DNA from: Streptomyces scabiei 87.22
GTDB taxonomy: Bacteria; Actinomycetota; Actinomycetes; Streptomycetales; Streptomycetaceae
DNA: 64,000 nucleotides
NCBI RefSeq assembly: GCF_000091305.1
Contig: NC_013929.1
Coordinates: forward strand, 8,556,001-8,620,000
Reading direction: 5' to 3'
Shown here: positions 18,585 to 26,476 of the stretch, one piece after another
How positions within the stretch are numbered: position 1 is the first letter of the stretch
Layout: each line of letters begins with the position of its first letter
The notes under the pieces: generated by a model
The model's input: only the letters and a program-made list of their open reading frames with translations
The model's database searches: none
Told to the model about the DNA's origin: nothing
Translations under genes and position numbers: made by a program

Positions 18585-19017
18585 GAACCCCGCCCCTCGA
18601 CAGCCGCCCGGTCCGCACGCGGCACAGGCGCTACAGGGGTAGGGCGGGCGATGCCACAGTTCTCGGGTGGCCGTATGACCACCGCCACGATCCCGTAGGT
18701 GGGCGGGTCTCGGCGGCGTGACGATGCCAGGTGGCACACGACGTACGCGACGAAGCTCCGGTGGGCAGAGTGACCTGTCAGGTCGTTCTGCCCGACCGGA
18801 GCTTCGATGTGCCGTTCAGTCCGCCGCCGCGTGTCACGCCGAGTCGCCCACGGCGTCAGCTTCGTGCGACTGCCGTCGGGGCCATGATCACGGCAGGGCG
18901 AGCCATGGCCCGTTCGATGGGAACTGTCAGCTTCGTGCGGAGGGTGAATTCGCCCGGCCGCAGAACGGCGTCGCGCACGTCCTGCGTCACGATGAACGAG
19001 CACCGGCGGGAGCAGTG
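18585..19017. other. gap between the carbohydrate locus and the DinB-like gene
   Basis: No complete gene is visible. The gap holds a long hairpin at 18752-18805 and a 14-bp direct repeat, GTCAGCTTCGTGCG, at 18855-18868 and 18926-18939. On the minus strand a short open frame covering roughly 18855-18990 has good codon bias (FTLRTKLTVPIERAM) but no start context or recognised family, so it may be a gene remnant. Confidence 0.35.
18752..18805. repeat. long imperfect inverted repeat (hairpin)
   Basis: Outer arms GAAGCTCCGGT and ACCGGAGCTTC are perfectly complementary, and the inner arms GGGCAGAGTGACCTG and CAGGTCGTTCTGCCC pair except for two or three positions, around a two-base loop. As RNA it would be a 26-bp stem. 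It lies 170 bp after the GH2 stop, which is far for a simple terminator; it may be a terminator, an end of a lost mobile element or a small MITE-like sequence. Confidence 0.6.
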
Positions 19018-19470
19018 TCAGGCATGGGCCAGTCCCGGGAGGTGTTCGGCGAGGTGCATGGTATGCAGCCGCGCGAACTCGTCGTGTGTGCAGCGTCCGT
19101 AGGCGGGGTGGGGGGCGTGTTCTCCGGTGTGGCCGGTGAACAGGGCCACCGCGTCCGTGAAGCCGGCCGCGGCCTCGCTCACCGGCAGGCCCGGGTCCAG
19201 CGGCGGCGCTCCGTCGATCTCCGCGCCGAGCGGGTGCTTCATCGCTCCGCGGCGCAGGAAGACCCACTTGGCCAGAGCGCCTGCCGTCGCCCGGAACAGG
19301 GCGGGCTTGAGCTTGGGATAACCGGAGACGGAGTAGCGGACGGTCTGGGCACAGTGCTGCAGTGTCTGGGACAGGTTCCAGGCGCTGCCCGGCGCCAGCA
19401 GGTCACGCTCGGGGCGACCGAGGTCCTTGCGGAGCCGTTCAGTGAGCTGGACGAGGGTGAGTGAGGTCAT
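19018..19470 (-). CDS. DinB-superfamily / DUF1569-like protein
   Basis: The 150-residue product is predicted all-helical, with paired motifs WNLSQTLQHCAQTVRYS and HLAEHLPGL that fit the DUF1569 branch of the DinB four-helix bundle. DinB-like proteins often bind a metal through three histidines; His residues occur in LQHCAQ, MHLAEH and GRCTHDEF. The function of DUF1569 proteins is not established. ATG 19470 gives the standard N terminus (MTSLTLVQLTERL); an in-frame ATG eight codons upstream has no better signal. Confidence 0.65.
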   Translation of the reverse strand: MTSLTLVQLTERLRKDLGRPERDLLAPGSAWNLSQTLQHCAQTVRYSVSGYPKLKPALFRATAGALAKWVFLRRGAMKHPLGAEIDGAPPLDPGLPVSEAAAGFTDAVALFTGHTGEHAPHPAYGRCTHDEFARLHTMHLAEHLPGLAHA

Positions 19471-19593
19471 ATCGCAAGATTCCGTTTCCTGCATGCTCGA
19501 CGGCCAGGGCCCCGACGTCGGTCCCGCCCCTGGCGGCAGGCCCATGCCGGGCACTCCCCGCTCGCTGGGCAAGCACTGGTACTGACTACTGCG

Positions 19594-20436
19594 TCAGAGC
19601 GCCGGTGCATGCTCGTTCAGGTGGTCGATGATCAGGCTGGTGAGGACCTCGGGAGCCTCATCGGGGACCCAGTGACTGATGCCTTGCAGTGCGTGGAACG
19701 AGTAGGGGCCGCTCACCCATTTTTCTGTGGCATGAGCTGCGGTGGACCCGAGCGCGACGTCCTCGGTGCCCCAGACGTAGAGCGTGGGTACCTGGATCTT
19801 CCCGACCGCGGCGTCAGGCCGGTCGGCGCGGTAGTAGTTGAGGGCCGCGCTCAGCGCACCGGGTTCGGACAGACGCTGTACGTATGAGTCGACGTGATGG
19901 TCGGCAACCTTGCCCTGGTAGAGGGAACGCAGGAGCGCGGCGTCGTCCGCGAGGAAGCGGGCCTCTGTGTCGGGGCTGCGCCAGTCCTGCTGGTACTGGG
20001 AGCGACGGCGTTGGTCGTCGTCGGTGCGATGTGCCTCGCCCAGCGCGTTGGGATGCGGCGTCGACACGGTGGTGAGCGTGCGCAGTCGCTCGGCGTGCCG
20101 GGCCGCGGTCCACCAGGCGATGGCGCCGCCCCAGTCGTGTCCGACGAGGTCGAAGCGGTTCCAGGCGAGTGCGTCGGCCACCGCCAGAACGTCCCCGACC
20201 AGTTCGCTCACCCCGTACGCGTCGGCACGCATCGGGCGCACACCTGGCGAATAGCCGCGGGTGTCGGGCGCGACCGCGCGGAAGCCCTGGTCACCCAGCG
20301 CGGCCACTTGTTCTTCCCAGAGGACGGCGGTCCGGGGAAAGCCGTGCAGGAGCAGGACGGGGCGCCCGTCGGCGGGTCCTGCTGCGATCGCGTCGAAGGT
20401 GCCTGAAGCCGATGGGATTTCAAGGTGTTCTGTCAT
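19594..20436 (-). CDS. alpha/beta hydrolase, epoxide hydrolase-like
   Basis: The 280-residue protein has HGFPRT (oxyanion loop), nucleophile Asp101 in GHDWGG, acid Asp226 in WGTED and base His255 in GISHWVP. An Asp nucleophile is the mark of epoxide hydrolases and haloalkane dehalogenases, and HGFPR with DTRGYS favours epoxide hydrolase. AAGGA precedes the ATG at good spacing. The SnoaL-like/TetR operon lies upstream on the same strand across 217 bp and might regulate it. Confidence 0.8.
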   Translation of the reverse strand: MTEHLEIPSASGTFDAIAAGPADGRPVLLLHGFPRTAVLWEEQVAALGDQGFRAVAPDTRGYSPGVRPMRADAYGVSELVGDVLAVADALAWNRFDLVGHDWGGAIAWWTAARHAERLRTLTTVSTPHPNALGEAHRTDDDQRRRSQYQQDWRSPDTEARFLADDAALLRSLYQGKVADHHVDSYVQRLSEPGALSAALNYYRADRPDAAVGKIQVPTLYVWGTEDVALGSTAAHATEKWVSGPYSFHALQGISHWVPDEAPEVLTSLIIDHLNEHAPAL

Positions 20437-20630
20437 GGTGCATCCTTTTCGGGAAGGTGGGCGCCCCGTCGGGGCATCGTGCCCACGAACGCTCCGCTGC
20501 CGAGCAGCGCCGAAAGAGCCACCGCCAGGACGAGCCGGCGGGTGGAGATGCGGCGACAGCTGCGGCGACCTAGGGTGACGGCTCGTCGATCGCGCGGTGT
20601 CGCGGCGCTGCGGGTGCCCCTCAGGGCGCA
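20433..20630 (-). other. possible remnant of a small membrane or secreted protein
   Basis: An open frame without ATG, GTG or TTG start ends in TGA overlapping the ATG of the hydrolase gene (ATGA). Its last third encodes RRISTRRLVLAVALSALLGS, which looks like a signal peptide or membrane anchor. Upstream the frame begins at a stop. It could be the 3' relic of a gene once coupled to the hydrolase, or chance. Confidence 0.2.
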
Positions 20631-20653
20631 TCAGTTCTGTCGCCGCTTGCGCC

Positions 20654-21208
20654 TCATGGCTCGTCGGTGGGTGGGTCCGTGCGGCCGATGATCCAGGCGC
20701 CCCACTCCGTGTCGGTGCGCCGTTCAGGCAGGTCCAGCACGGTGGAGACCGTCAGGACGAGACCGGTGGCCAAGAAGGAGCGCACCTGCATCGGGTCGGC
20801 GCCCGTCAGACGGGTGATGGTCTGCTGGAGGTCGAGCTGGCGCCGCCGTACCGACTCCTGGACCACCGCGTCGCCTGACGCGGCATAAGCCTGCAACAGG
20901 ACGAGGCCGACAGTGGGTCGGCTCTGCAGGAGATGCCGGTAGGCGTCACCGAGCGCGCTCAGCGTCGGTTCGGCGCTCTCGAAGGTGGCCTCGATCCCGT
21001 CGTAGGCCGCGTGTACGACCTGAAGGAACAGATCACGCTTCGAGCCGAACATCTGCACGATGCGGGGATGGGAGATGCCGACCCGTGCGGCGATCGCCTC
21101 GATGCCCGCCCCCGACAGTCCTTTCCGGGCGAACTCAGCGTCGGCCGCCTCCATGATCTCAGCCCGCCGCACCGACGCCGGCTTACGGGTGCGGCCGGGC
21201 TCGGTCAC
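20654..21208 (-). CDS. TetR-family transcriptional regulator
   Basis: The 184-residue protein has an N-terminal TetR helix-turn-helix (AADAEFARKGLSGAGIEAIAARVGISHPRIVQMFGSKRDLF) and an all-helical ligand domain. I chose the GTG whose second base begins the stop of the upstream SnoaL-like gene (GTGA overlap), so it is translationally coupled. As second gene of that operon it probably represses its own promoter at 21652-21666. Confidence 0.88.
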   Translation of the reverse strand: MTEPGRTRKPASVRRAEIMEAADAEFARKGLSGAGIEAIAARVGISHPRIVQMFGSKRDLFLQVVHAAYDGIEATFESAEPTLSALGDAYRHLLQSRPTVGLVLLQAYAASGDAVVQESVRRRQLDLQQTITRLTGADPMQVRSFLATGLVLTVSTVLDLPERRTDTEWGAWIIGRTDPPTDEP

Positions 21209-21645
21209 TTCTCGGCCTTCGCGCGGCCGATCTGACTCAGCACGAAGCGGTGGTCGTACAGGCACCGGTAGGCGTGGATCAGCCCGTCCTCTCCCAGCTC
21301 CAGACGGTCGTCACCGTGGAACTCCACGCGCTGCCCCGTGCCGGCGAGGGTCCCCGAGAAGCGCCACGCCACCAGCACGGCCCGCCGCGTCACCTCCCCG
21401 TACAACCCCATACGCGTGAACGAGTAGTCGGGAAAGGCCTGTGCCATCTGCGTCACGAAGGCGCGGAGGCTGTCGGGGCCGTGTGCCGTCTCACCGAGCG
21501 CCGGCTCGTCGTACACCAGGTCTTCGGCGCACAACGCCGCCGCGGCATCGCCATCGTGCTCGTTCCAAGCCCTCTCCCATCGATCGCAGAACGCCTCAAG
21601 GGCCTTGATGTCTGATGCGGCCACTTCGGCCACGGTGGTAACCAT
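21205..21645 (-). CDS. SnoaL-like / nuclear transport factor 2 family protein
   Basis: This 146-residue product shows the SnoaL-like cone fold pattern: helix CDRWERAWNEHDGDAAAALCAEDLVYDEP, SLRAFVTQMAQAFPDYSF and a strand VEFHGDDRLELGEDGLIHAYRCLYD. Members range from polyketide cyclases to ester hydrolases and isomerases, so the activity cannot be read. The ATG is only 6 nt after a TAAGTT -10 hexamer, so the message is probably leaderless. It heads an operon with the TetR gene. Confidence 0.8.
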   Translation of the reverse strand: MVTTVAEVAASDIKALEAFCDRWERAWNEHDGDAAAALCAEDLVYDEPALGETAHGPDSLRAFVTQMAQAFPDYSFTRMGLYGEVTRRAVLVAWRFSGTLAGTGQRVEFHGDDRLELGEDGLIHAYRCLYDHRFVLSQIGRAKAEK

Positions 21646-21651
21646 GCTTCT

Positions 21652-21666
21652 AACTTACAGGTAAGT
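21652..21666 (-). promoter_or_regulatory. promoter and overlapping TetR operator of the SnoaL-like/tetR operon
   Basis: On the minus strand the -10 hexamer TAAGTT (21657-21652) sits 6 nt before the ATG. ACTTAC-AG-GTAAGT (21653-21666) is a perfect palindrome that covers it, so binding would block RNA polymerase directly. The TetR protein encoded in the same operon is the natural candidate; this gives simple negative autoregulation released by a ligand. Confidence 0.6.
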
Positions 21667-21776
21667 AAGATGCGAGCCAAGGGCCGGTTGGCCCAAGGTG
21701 GGGGCTTGCCTTGGGGCATCATCCGCGGTGACGACTACAGCGAAGCGAACTGAGGACCGGGTGCCCCACGAACAAG

Positions 21777-22065
21777 GTGATGGGCCTGATTGACCTCCCA
21801 CCCGAGTCCTGGGATGGGAACTGCGGCTGGATGCTCTCCGCCAACCTGACCGCCGACCGCGACGCCTGGGTGAGGCTCCTGGCGGTGCGCGACCACGCCG
21901 ATCTGGTCGATGCCGAGCCCGGCACCAGGCGCTTTCGCCTCTGCCGCCTGCGGGCCCGCATCGCGAAGCACGCCCGCCGCCTGCTCCGCATCGAGGCCAC
22001 CTGGCCCTGGGCCAACGCGTTCACCACCTGCGGGCGGCGACTCTCTGAACTTCCCGCCGTCACCC
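21777..22065 (+). pseudogene. IS1380-family transposase remnant (C-terminal part)
   Basis: About 95 codons match the C-terminal end of IS1380-type transposases: GWMLSANLTADRDAWVRLL, DLVDAEPGTRRFRL, ARIAKHARRLLRIEATWPW and AFTTCGRRLSELPAVT. The DDE catalytic region is missing, as is the left end of the element. Sequence to about 22250 may be the rest of the old right end. It marks an earlier insertion now decayed. Confidence 0.7.
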
Positions 22066-22537
22066 GACCGTCGGTCCTGTCCCGACGAAGACCAGAACGG
22101 GGGAGACCCGCACCACCCCGGGCCCGTGGAGCCCGGCGCAGCCGCAGCGTCACGCGACGGCCCACCCCCGACTGCAGGGGACATTGCGAGCGAACCGCCG
22201 AGTCGCTCAGCGCCCGAACCTCGCTGCCGGATCGAGGTAAAGGGTGAGTCACGGCGTGCCGCGGACATCCAAGTTTGGTATCGGGACGATAGGGGGTGGC
22301 AGTTCGCCTGCGGGGAGTTGGCCGACTCGCTGGACGGCCAGTTCGCCCAGCCGCCGCTTGTCGAGGAGGGCGCTGCCTTGGTTGGCCGGAGGCAGACCGG
22401 GTCGAACGGTGGGGTGGTGACGCCGCCGAAGGGGAAGATGCCGCGGCTGGTCTCCGTGGGGAGGAGGTCGCCGACGGGGTGATGCCTCCCTCCGCTATGA
22501 GGGAGGGGTTCTCATGTCAGCTTTCTCCTCTGTGGGT

Positions 22538-22918
22538 TCACTCGAAGAGCACTGCAACGACTTCGGCGACGCACACAGGCTTGTCGCCGCCCCGCCGCTC
22601 GACGGTGACGCGGAGGACGGCCTGGGCTCCCTGCGGTCCGCGCCGCAGTTCCGTCAGCTCCACCATGCCCCTCACCTGGGAGTTCACGGGTGTGAGGGCC
22701 GGGCAACGGACCTTGTTGCTGCCGTAGTTGATGGCGGCGGTCAGCCCCTCGGTCCGCGCGGCTTCCGACAGGAGCATGGGGACGAGGGACGGGACCAGAT
22801 AGCCGTGGGCGACCGTCGTTCCGTACGGGCCCTTCGCGGCCTTGTTCGGGTCGAGGTGGATCCACTGGTGATCGCCGGTGACATCGGCGAAACGGTCGAT
22901 GTCATTCTGGGGCGGGCG
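22538..22918 (-). pseudogene. MaoC-family dehydratase, 5' truncated
   Basis: The minus strand encodes about 126 residues of a MaoC hotdog domain: IDRFADVTGDHQWIHLDP with the catalytic Asp/His pair, YGTTVAHGYLVPSLVP, and INYGSNKVRCPALTPVNS. A TAG stop lies in frame directly before, where about 20-25 N-terminal residues should be, and no start codon is available. The 3' part is intact to its own stop. It would have hydrated enoyl-CoA thioesters. The loss probably accompanied the insertions in this hotspot. Confidence 0.75.
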
Positions 22919-23215
22919 CTACGGCGGCACTCACCGCCACCGCTGTTCAGGTGCCGGACGCGGTCCCCTGAACACAGCAATGTGACGCTGCTGGCGTCGT
23001 CGCGTACCTGGTCCACAACGCTGGGCGCCTGCTGCACCGCTCGCTGGACGAGCCCCGGAAGCCTGGGTGGCCTGGCGCTGCCGCCCCTTCAGTGTTGACG
23101 CCTTCTCCACCAGCACCGCCACTGGTGGCCCGCACCCGCTGACCCGGAATGCCCAGTAATGGTCCACGGCGCGTGGCTGCCCCTGTTTATCGGCCTGAGG
23201 ACGTGTCAGCAATCG
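22919..23215. other. unassigned sequence between the MaoC remnant and the IS element
   Basis: I see no recognisable gene in these 297 bases. Several overlapping frames are open, as is usual at this GC content, but none shows a known motif or a ribosome binding site. Confidence 0.35.
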
Positions 23216-24843
23216 GGCTCTGTTCCGTAGTCGGTGGTGACGGTGCGTTCTCCTCATTGCAGGAGGATGCGGTGACGGAGGAGGTCGAATCCTGCTCGGC
23301 CGTGCATCTGCCGCATGATCTTCTTGGTTCGGGTATTGACGCCCTCGGTCCGGCCGTTGTGGTGGGGCAGGGTGAGGCCGGCGTTCACGGCGGCGCGGTC
23401 GAGTTCGAGGCCGTTACAGAAGCTGAGCAGGTGGGGCAGGCCAGCGGTGCGGACTGTCGCGATCCACCGGGAGAGCTTGTCGTTGTTGCCATGGGCCGGG
23501 GTAAGGAACGCGGCGAACTCGCCGGTGAGTCGGGCGAGTTCGGTCATCTCCGGGCACGCCGCGGTGAGGAGGCCGAGCAGGTCGGTGTCCTTGGTCCACA
23601 GGTGCTCGGGGTGGGTGAGCAGGAGCCGGGCGACGCGGCGGGGGGTTGTCACGGGGCGGTCGCCTTCAGCGCGGCCCTGATTGAGGTAGCGGACCAGCAG
23701 GTTGGCACTGCCGGTATAGCCCAACTTCCGGATCTCTTCGAGGAGATGGGTGACCGGGACGGCGGGTTCCTCGGCACGGCGTCGGCGCAGGTGGTCGCGG
23801 TAGGGGTCGACAAGGGTGGGCCGGTAGCGGGGGGCGATGCGATCCGCGGGCGGTTCAGGGATGCGGGCGTAGCGCTTGACGGTATTCAGGGCGAGGTTCA
23901 GTCTGCGGGAGCAGTCGAGCAGGCCCACGCCGGAGTCAAGGAGGGCGTGGACTTTATGCCAGCGCTCGCGGGTGGTCTGCTCGCGGACGCCGCCGGGCCG
24001 GGGCGGGTTGACGGTGGCCCAGCAGGGGGCGTGGGCGCGGACCTCGGCCAGAACTTTGTCGCACAGGTTCCGCCACAGATGCCAGCGGTCGCTGACCTGC
24101 ACCGCGTCGGGCAAGGCCCGGCGGATCGCCTCGGCGTAGGTGGCCGAGCCGTCCCGGCACACGACTTCGATCCCTTTCTGCCCGTGCAGCCAAGCCTCCA
24201 ATGTGGCGGCTTCCCGGTCGGGCAGGACGTCGACGCGTTCCCCGGTCTCGGCATCGATGATGAGCGTGGCGTAGCGGTGCCGGCGGCGCAGGGCGAAGTC
24301 ATCGACCCCGATCACCCTCGGGATCCGCAGCGTCGGCGGGGGTATTGCCCGCAGCACCCGCAGGGCGGTGGCGAACGATACGGGCACGGCCAGTAACCGG
24401 GTGAGCCGGGCAGCCGCCCGGCCGCATAACTCTTTGACCACCCCCGAGACCTGGCTGGTCAGACGCGTGGTGCGGCGCTGAAGGCGCTCGATCAGCCCAG
24501 GGACTTGCTCGCGGAAGGTCTGCCGCCGACAGCCCAGGACCGGGCAGACCAGACGTCGTACCCGGACGTTGACCACGACCCGGCGGCCATCGACCGGCAC
24601 ATCCGCAACGGTCCGGACGTGGTATCCGTGCACCTTCCCCGTCGGGACCCCGCACATCGAGCAGGGAAAGGGAACATCCCGGGTTCGGGCCAAGACCCGG
24701 ATCATCTCGCCGTCGTCCGCCACATCCTCGATGACCAGCGCTGAGAGCCCTGAGAACACCGTTGCCACGAGGGAGTTGACATCTCGCATACAACATCAAC
24801 GACGCCCGTCACCAACCGTCACCACCGACTACGGAACAGAGCC
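23216..24843. mobile_element. complete ISL3-family insertion sequence
   Basis: The element is 1628 bp long with perfect 29-bp terminal inverted repeats: 23216-23244 begins GGCTCTGTTCCGTAG and 24815-24843 is its exact reverse complement. A single transposase gene fills the inside. ISL3 elements usually duplicate 8 bp of target, but the flanks here (AGCAATCG on the left, GCCATAAC on the right) do not match, which points to a later rearrangement at one end or recombination between two copies. Confidence 0.9.
23254..24789 (-). CDS. ISL3-family transposase
   Basis: The 511-residue transposase has an N-terminal zinc finger pair (CSMCG, then CPVLGC), a helix-turn-helix region, and a DDE catalytic domain. 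Likely acidic residues are in IGVDDFALRR, VSDRWHLWRN and GRTEGVNTRTK, all intact, so the protein should be active. Its length and motifs are normal for the family and it ends 10 bp inside the left inverted repeat. Confidence 0.93.
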   Translation of the reverse strand: MRDVNSLVATVFSGLSALVIEDVADDGEMIRVLARTRDVPFPCSMCGVPTGKVHGYHVRTVADVPVDGRRVVVNVRVRRLVCPVLGCRRQTFREQVPGLIERLQRRTTRLTSQVSGVVKELCGRAAARLTRLLAVPVSFATALRVLRAIPPPTLRIPRVIGVDDFALRRRHRYATLIIDAETGERVDVLPDREAATLEAWLHGQKGIEVVCRDGSATYAEAIRRALPDAVQVSDRWHLWRNLCDKVLAEVRAHAPCWATVNPPRPGGVREQTTRERWHKVHALLDSGVGLLDCSRRLNLALNTVKRYARIPEPPADRIAPRYRPTLVDPYRDHLRRRRAEEPAVPVTHLLEEIRKLGYTGSANLLVRYLNQGRAEGDRPVTTPRRVARLLLTHPEHLWTKDTDLLGLLTAACPEMTELARLTGEFAAFLTPAHGNNDKLSRWIATVRTAGLPHLLSFCNGLELDRAAVNAGLTLPHHNGRTEGVNTRTKKIMRQMHGRAGFDLLRHRILLQ

Positions 24844-25074
24844 GCCATAACGGTGTACGGGGCACGGGTCCGCCTGGTGAGGCAGTCGAGGTGACGCACA
24901 CGTGGGAGGACATGGAAGCGCGCCTCGGCCGGCTCACCCTCACGGCCGCCGCCGCGCTGGACGACCTCACCGGGTGCTGCCTGGGACACGGTGGACGAGC
25001 GGCTGCGTTTCCTCGTGGAGAGGGTCGCGGCCTAGGCCGGACATGAACCTCAGATGACGCGTTCCACCCTCTGT

Positions 25075-25110
25075 GCGGAAGGGCCCGCACCATCGTGCGG
25101 GCCCTTCCGC
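25075..25110. terminator. strong hairpin terminator
   Basis: GCGGAAGGGCCCGCA and TGCGGGCCCTTCCGC form a perfect 15-bp stem with a six-base loop. There is no long T tract, which is common in Streptomyces. It lies downstream of the broken plus-strand frame and could also end transcripts coming from uppP on the other strand. Confidence 0.75.
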
Positions 25111-25146
25111 GTCATCCCCTACTTGGCCGTGCGTCCCGCCTCCCAG

Positions 25147-25179
25147 GTGGGAGACGAGTGGGAGACAAGTGGGAGATGA
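25147..25179 (+). repeat. three tandem 11-bp repeats
   Basis: The units GTGGGAGACGA, GTGGGAGACAA and GTGGGAGATGA follow each other without gaps. In one frame they read QVGDEWETSGR and stop at TGA, which could be a short leftover of a coding 3' end. They lie 66 bp beyond the uppP stop. Confidence 0.6.
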
Positions 25180-25244
25180 TCATGGCGTGATGCTGCAATC
25201 AGGCGCTAGGAAATGCTAGACAGCGCTACCTGTGCGGCCCGGTT

Positions 25245-26120
25245 TCAGCCGCCGGATTCGCCCGCGTGCGGGCTCAGCACACCCATGCTGACCAGCACAA
25301 TCACCACCACACCGAGGGCGATGCGGTACCAGACGAACGGCATGAAGCTCTTGTGCGAGATGAACTTCATGAACCACGCGATGACCGCGTAGCCCACCAC
25401 GAAGGCGATGACCGTGGCGAAGATCGTCGGCCCCCAGGACACATGACCGCCCTCCATCGCGTCCTTCAGCTCGTAGCCGCCCGAGGCGATCACGGCCGGG
25501 ATGGCGAGCAGGAAGGAGTAGCGGGCCGCGGCCTCACGCTTGTAGCCCATGAGGAGGCCACCGCTGATCGTGGCGCCGGAGCGGGAGACGCCGGGGATCA
25601 GGGCCATGGCCTGGCAGAGGCCGAAGATCAGGCCGTCCTTGATGTTGAGCTGTTCGAGGCCCTTGCGCTCCTTGGCGGCACGGTGCTTGCCGCCGGTCTC
25701 GTCGCGGGCGGCCAGGCGGTCCGCCACGCCGAGCACGATGCCCATGACGATCAGCATGGTCGCCGTGACGCGCAGGTCGCGGAAGGGGCCCTCGATCTGG
25801 TCCTTGAGGGTCACGCCGAGGACACCGATCGGGATGGAGCCGACGATCACCAGCCAGCCCATCTGGGCGTCGTGGTCGGAGCGCAGTTCCTTGTTGAACA
25901 GGGAGCGCGACCACGCCGAGATGATGTTGGCGATGTCCTTGCGGAAGTAGATCAGCACGGCGGCCTCGGTGCCGATCTGGGTGATGGCCGTGAAGGCCGC
26001 GCCCGGGTCCTCCCAGCCGGAGAAGGCCGCGGTCAGGCGCAGGTGCGCGCTGGAGGAGACGGGGAGGAATTCGGTCAGCCCCTGGACGAGTCCGAGGATG
26101 AGGGATTCAAACCAAGACAT
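25245..26120 (-). CDS. uppP: undecaprenyl-diphosphatase
   Basis: The 291-residue integral membrane enzyme dephosphorylates undecaprenyl diphosphate to recycle the lipid carrier of peptidoglycan synthesis; over-expression of the family gives bacitracin resistance. The two signature segments are intact: QGLTEFLPVSSSAHL with the catalytic glutamate region and PGVSRSGATIS with the essential Arg/Ser. About eight hydrophobic helices are visible. The ATG start gives the standard MSWFESLILGLVQG N terminus. Also called bacA. Confidence 0.96.
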   Translation of the reverse strand: MSWFESLILGLVQGLTEFLPVSSSAHLRLTAAFSGWEDPGAAFTAITQIGTEAAVLIYFRKDIANIISAWSRSLFNKELRSDHDAQMGWLVIVGSIPIGVLGVTLKDQIEGPFRDLRVTATMLIVMGIVLGVADRLAARDETGGKHRAAKERKGLEQLNIKDGLIFGLCQAMALIPGVSRSGATISGGLLMGYKREAAARYSFLLAIPAVIASGGYELKDAMEGGHVSWGPTIFATVIAFVVGYAVIAWFMKFISHKSFMPFVWYRIALGVVVIVLVSMGVLSPHAGESGG

Positions 26121-26336
26121 GAAGTTACGTGGTCCAAGCGCTGATCGTGGAGGGCCGACGGAAGACGTGCCGCGCCGCGGGGCGGGTGATCACAGGTGCT
26201 GGGGGCAGCCTAGCGCCCCGTAGGGACGGGCCCGTCACAGGGGTTTCGCCGGGCCGCGCGGGGGCCGGGCGGGGGGTGTGCGCGCAACGAGTGGGGCGCG
26301 GGCGTTCCGAGGCGTGGAACGGCCGAATGCGCGGTG

Positions 26337-26386
26337 TTGACCAGTCACTATGTCCGCACATACTTTGCTGGCGAGGGAAAGCGCTT
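26337..26386 (+). promoter_or_regulatory. promoter with LacI-type operator before the Gfo/Idh-DUF6807-cupin operon
   Basis: TTGACC (26337-26342) and CATACT (26359-26364) are separated by 16 bp, a good housekeeping promoter for this GC-rich genome. Just downstream, GGAAAGCGCTTGCC (26377-26390) contains the palindrome AAGCGCTT, the half-site arrangement with central CpG typical of LacI/CcpA-type operators. It covers the expected transcription start, so a repressor would block initiation. No LacI gene is adjacent, so the regulator must be encoded elsewhere. Confidence 0.65.
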
Positions 26387-26476
26387 GCCGCTGGGAGGGC
26401 CGCCGACTGCCGGGGCCCCGCCACCAGGCGCCGGCCGATGTCCGACGTCACGTTCGATGGAGTGCTGATCACGTCC

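Larger units (their letters stand above)
24844..25244. other. remnant sequence between the IS element and uppP
   Basis: A broken plus-strand frame (VTHTWEDMEARLGRLTLTAA, then after a shift AWDTVDERLRFLVERVAA) ends at TAG 25033-25035 and looks like a frameshifted small gene of unknown family. It is followed by a strong hairpin and a short tandem repeat. Nothing else is identifiable. Confidence 0.4.

Noticed and set aside
22245..22520. Plus-strand frames downstream of the IS1380 relic
   Set aside because: They show no domain and lie in what is probably the old right end of the element.
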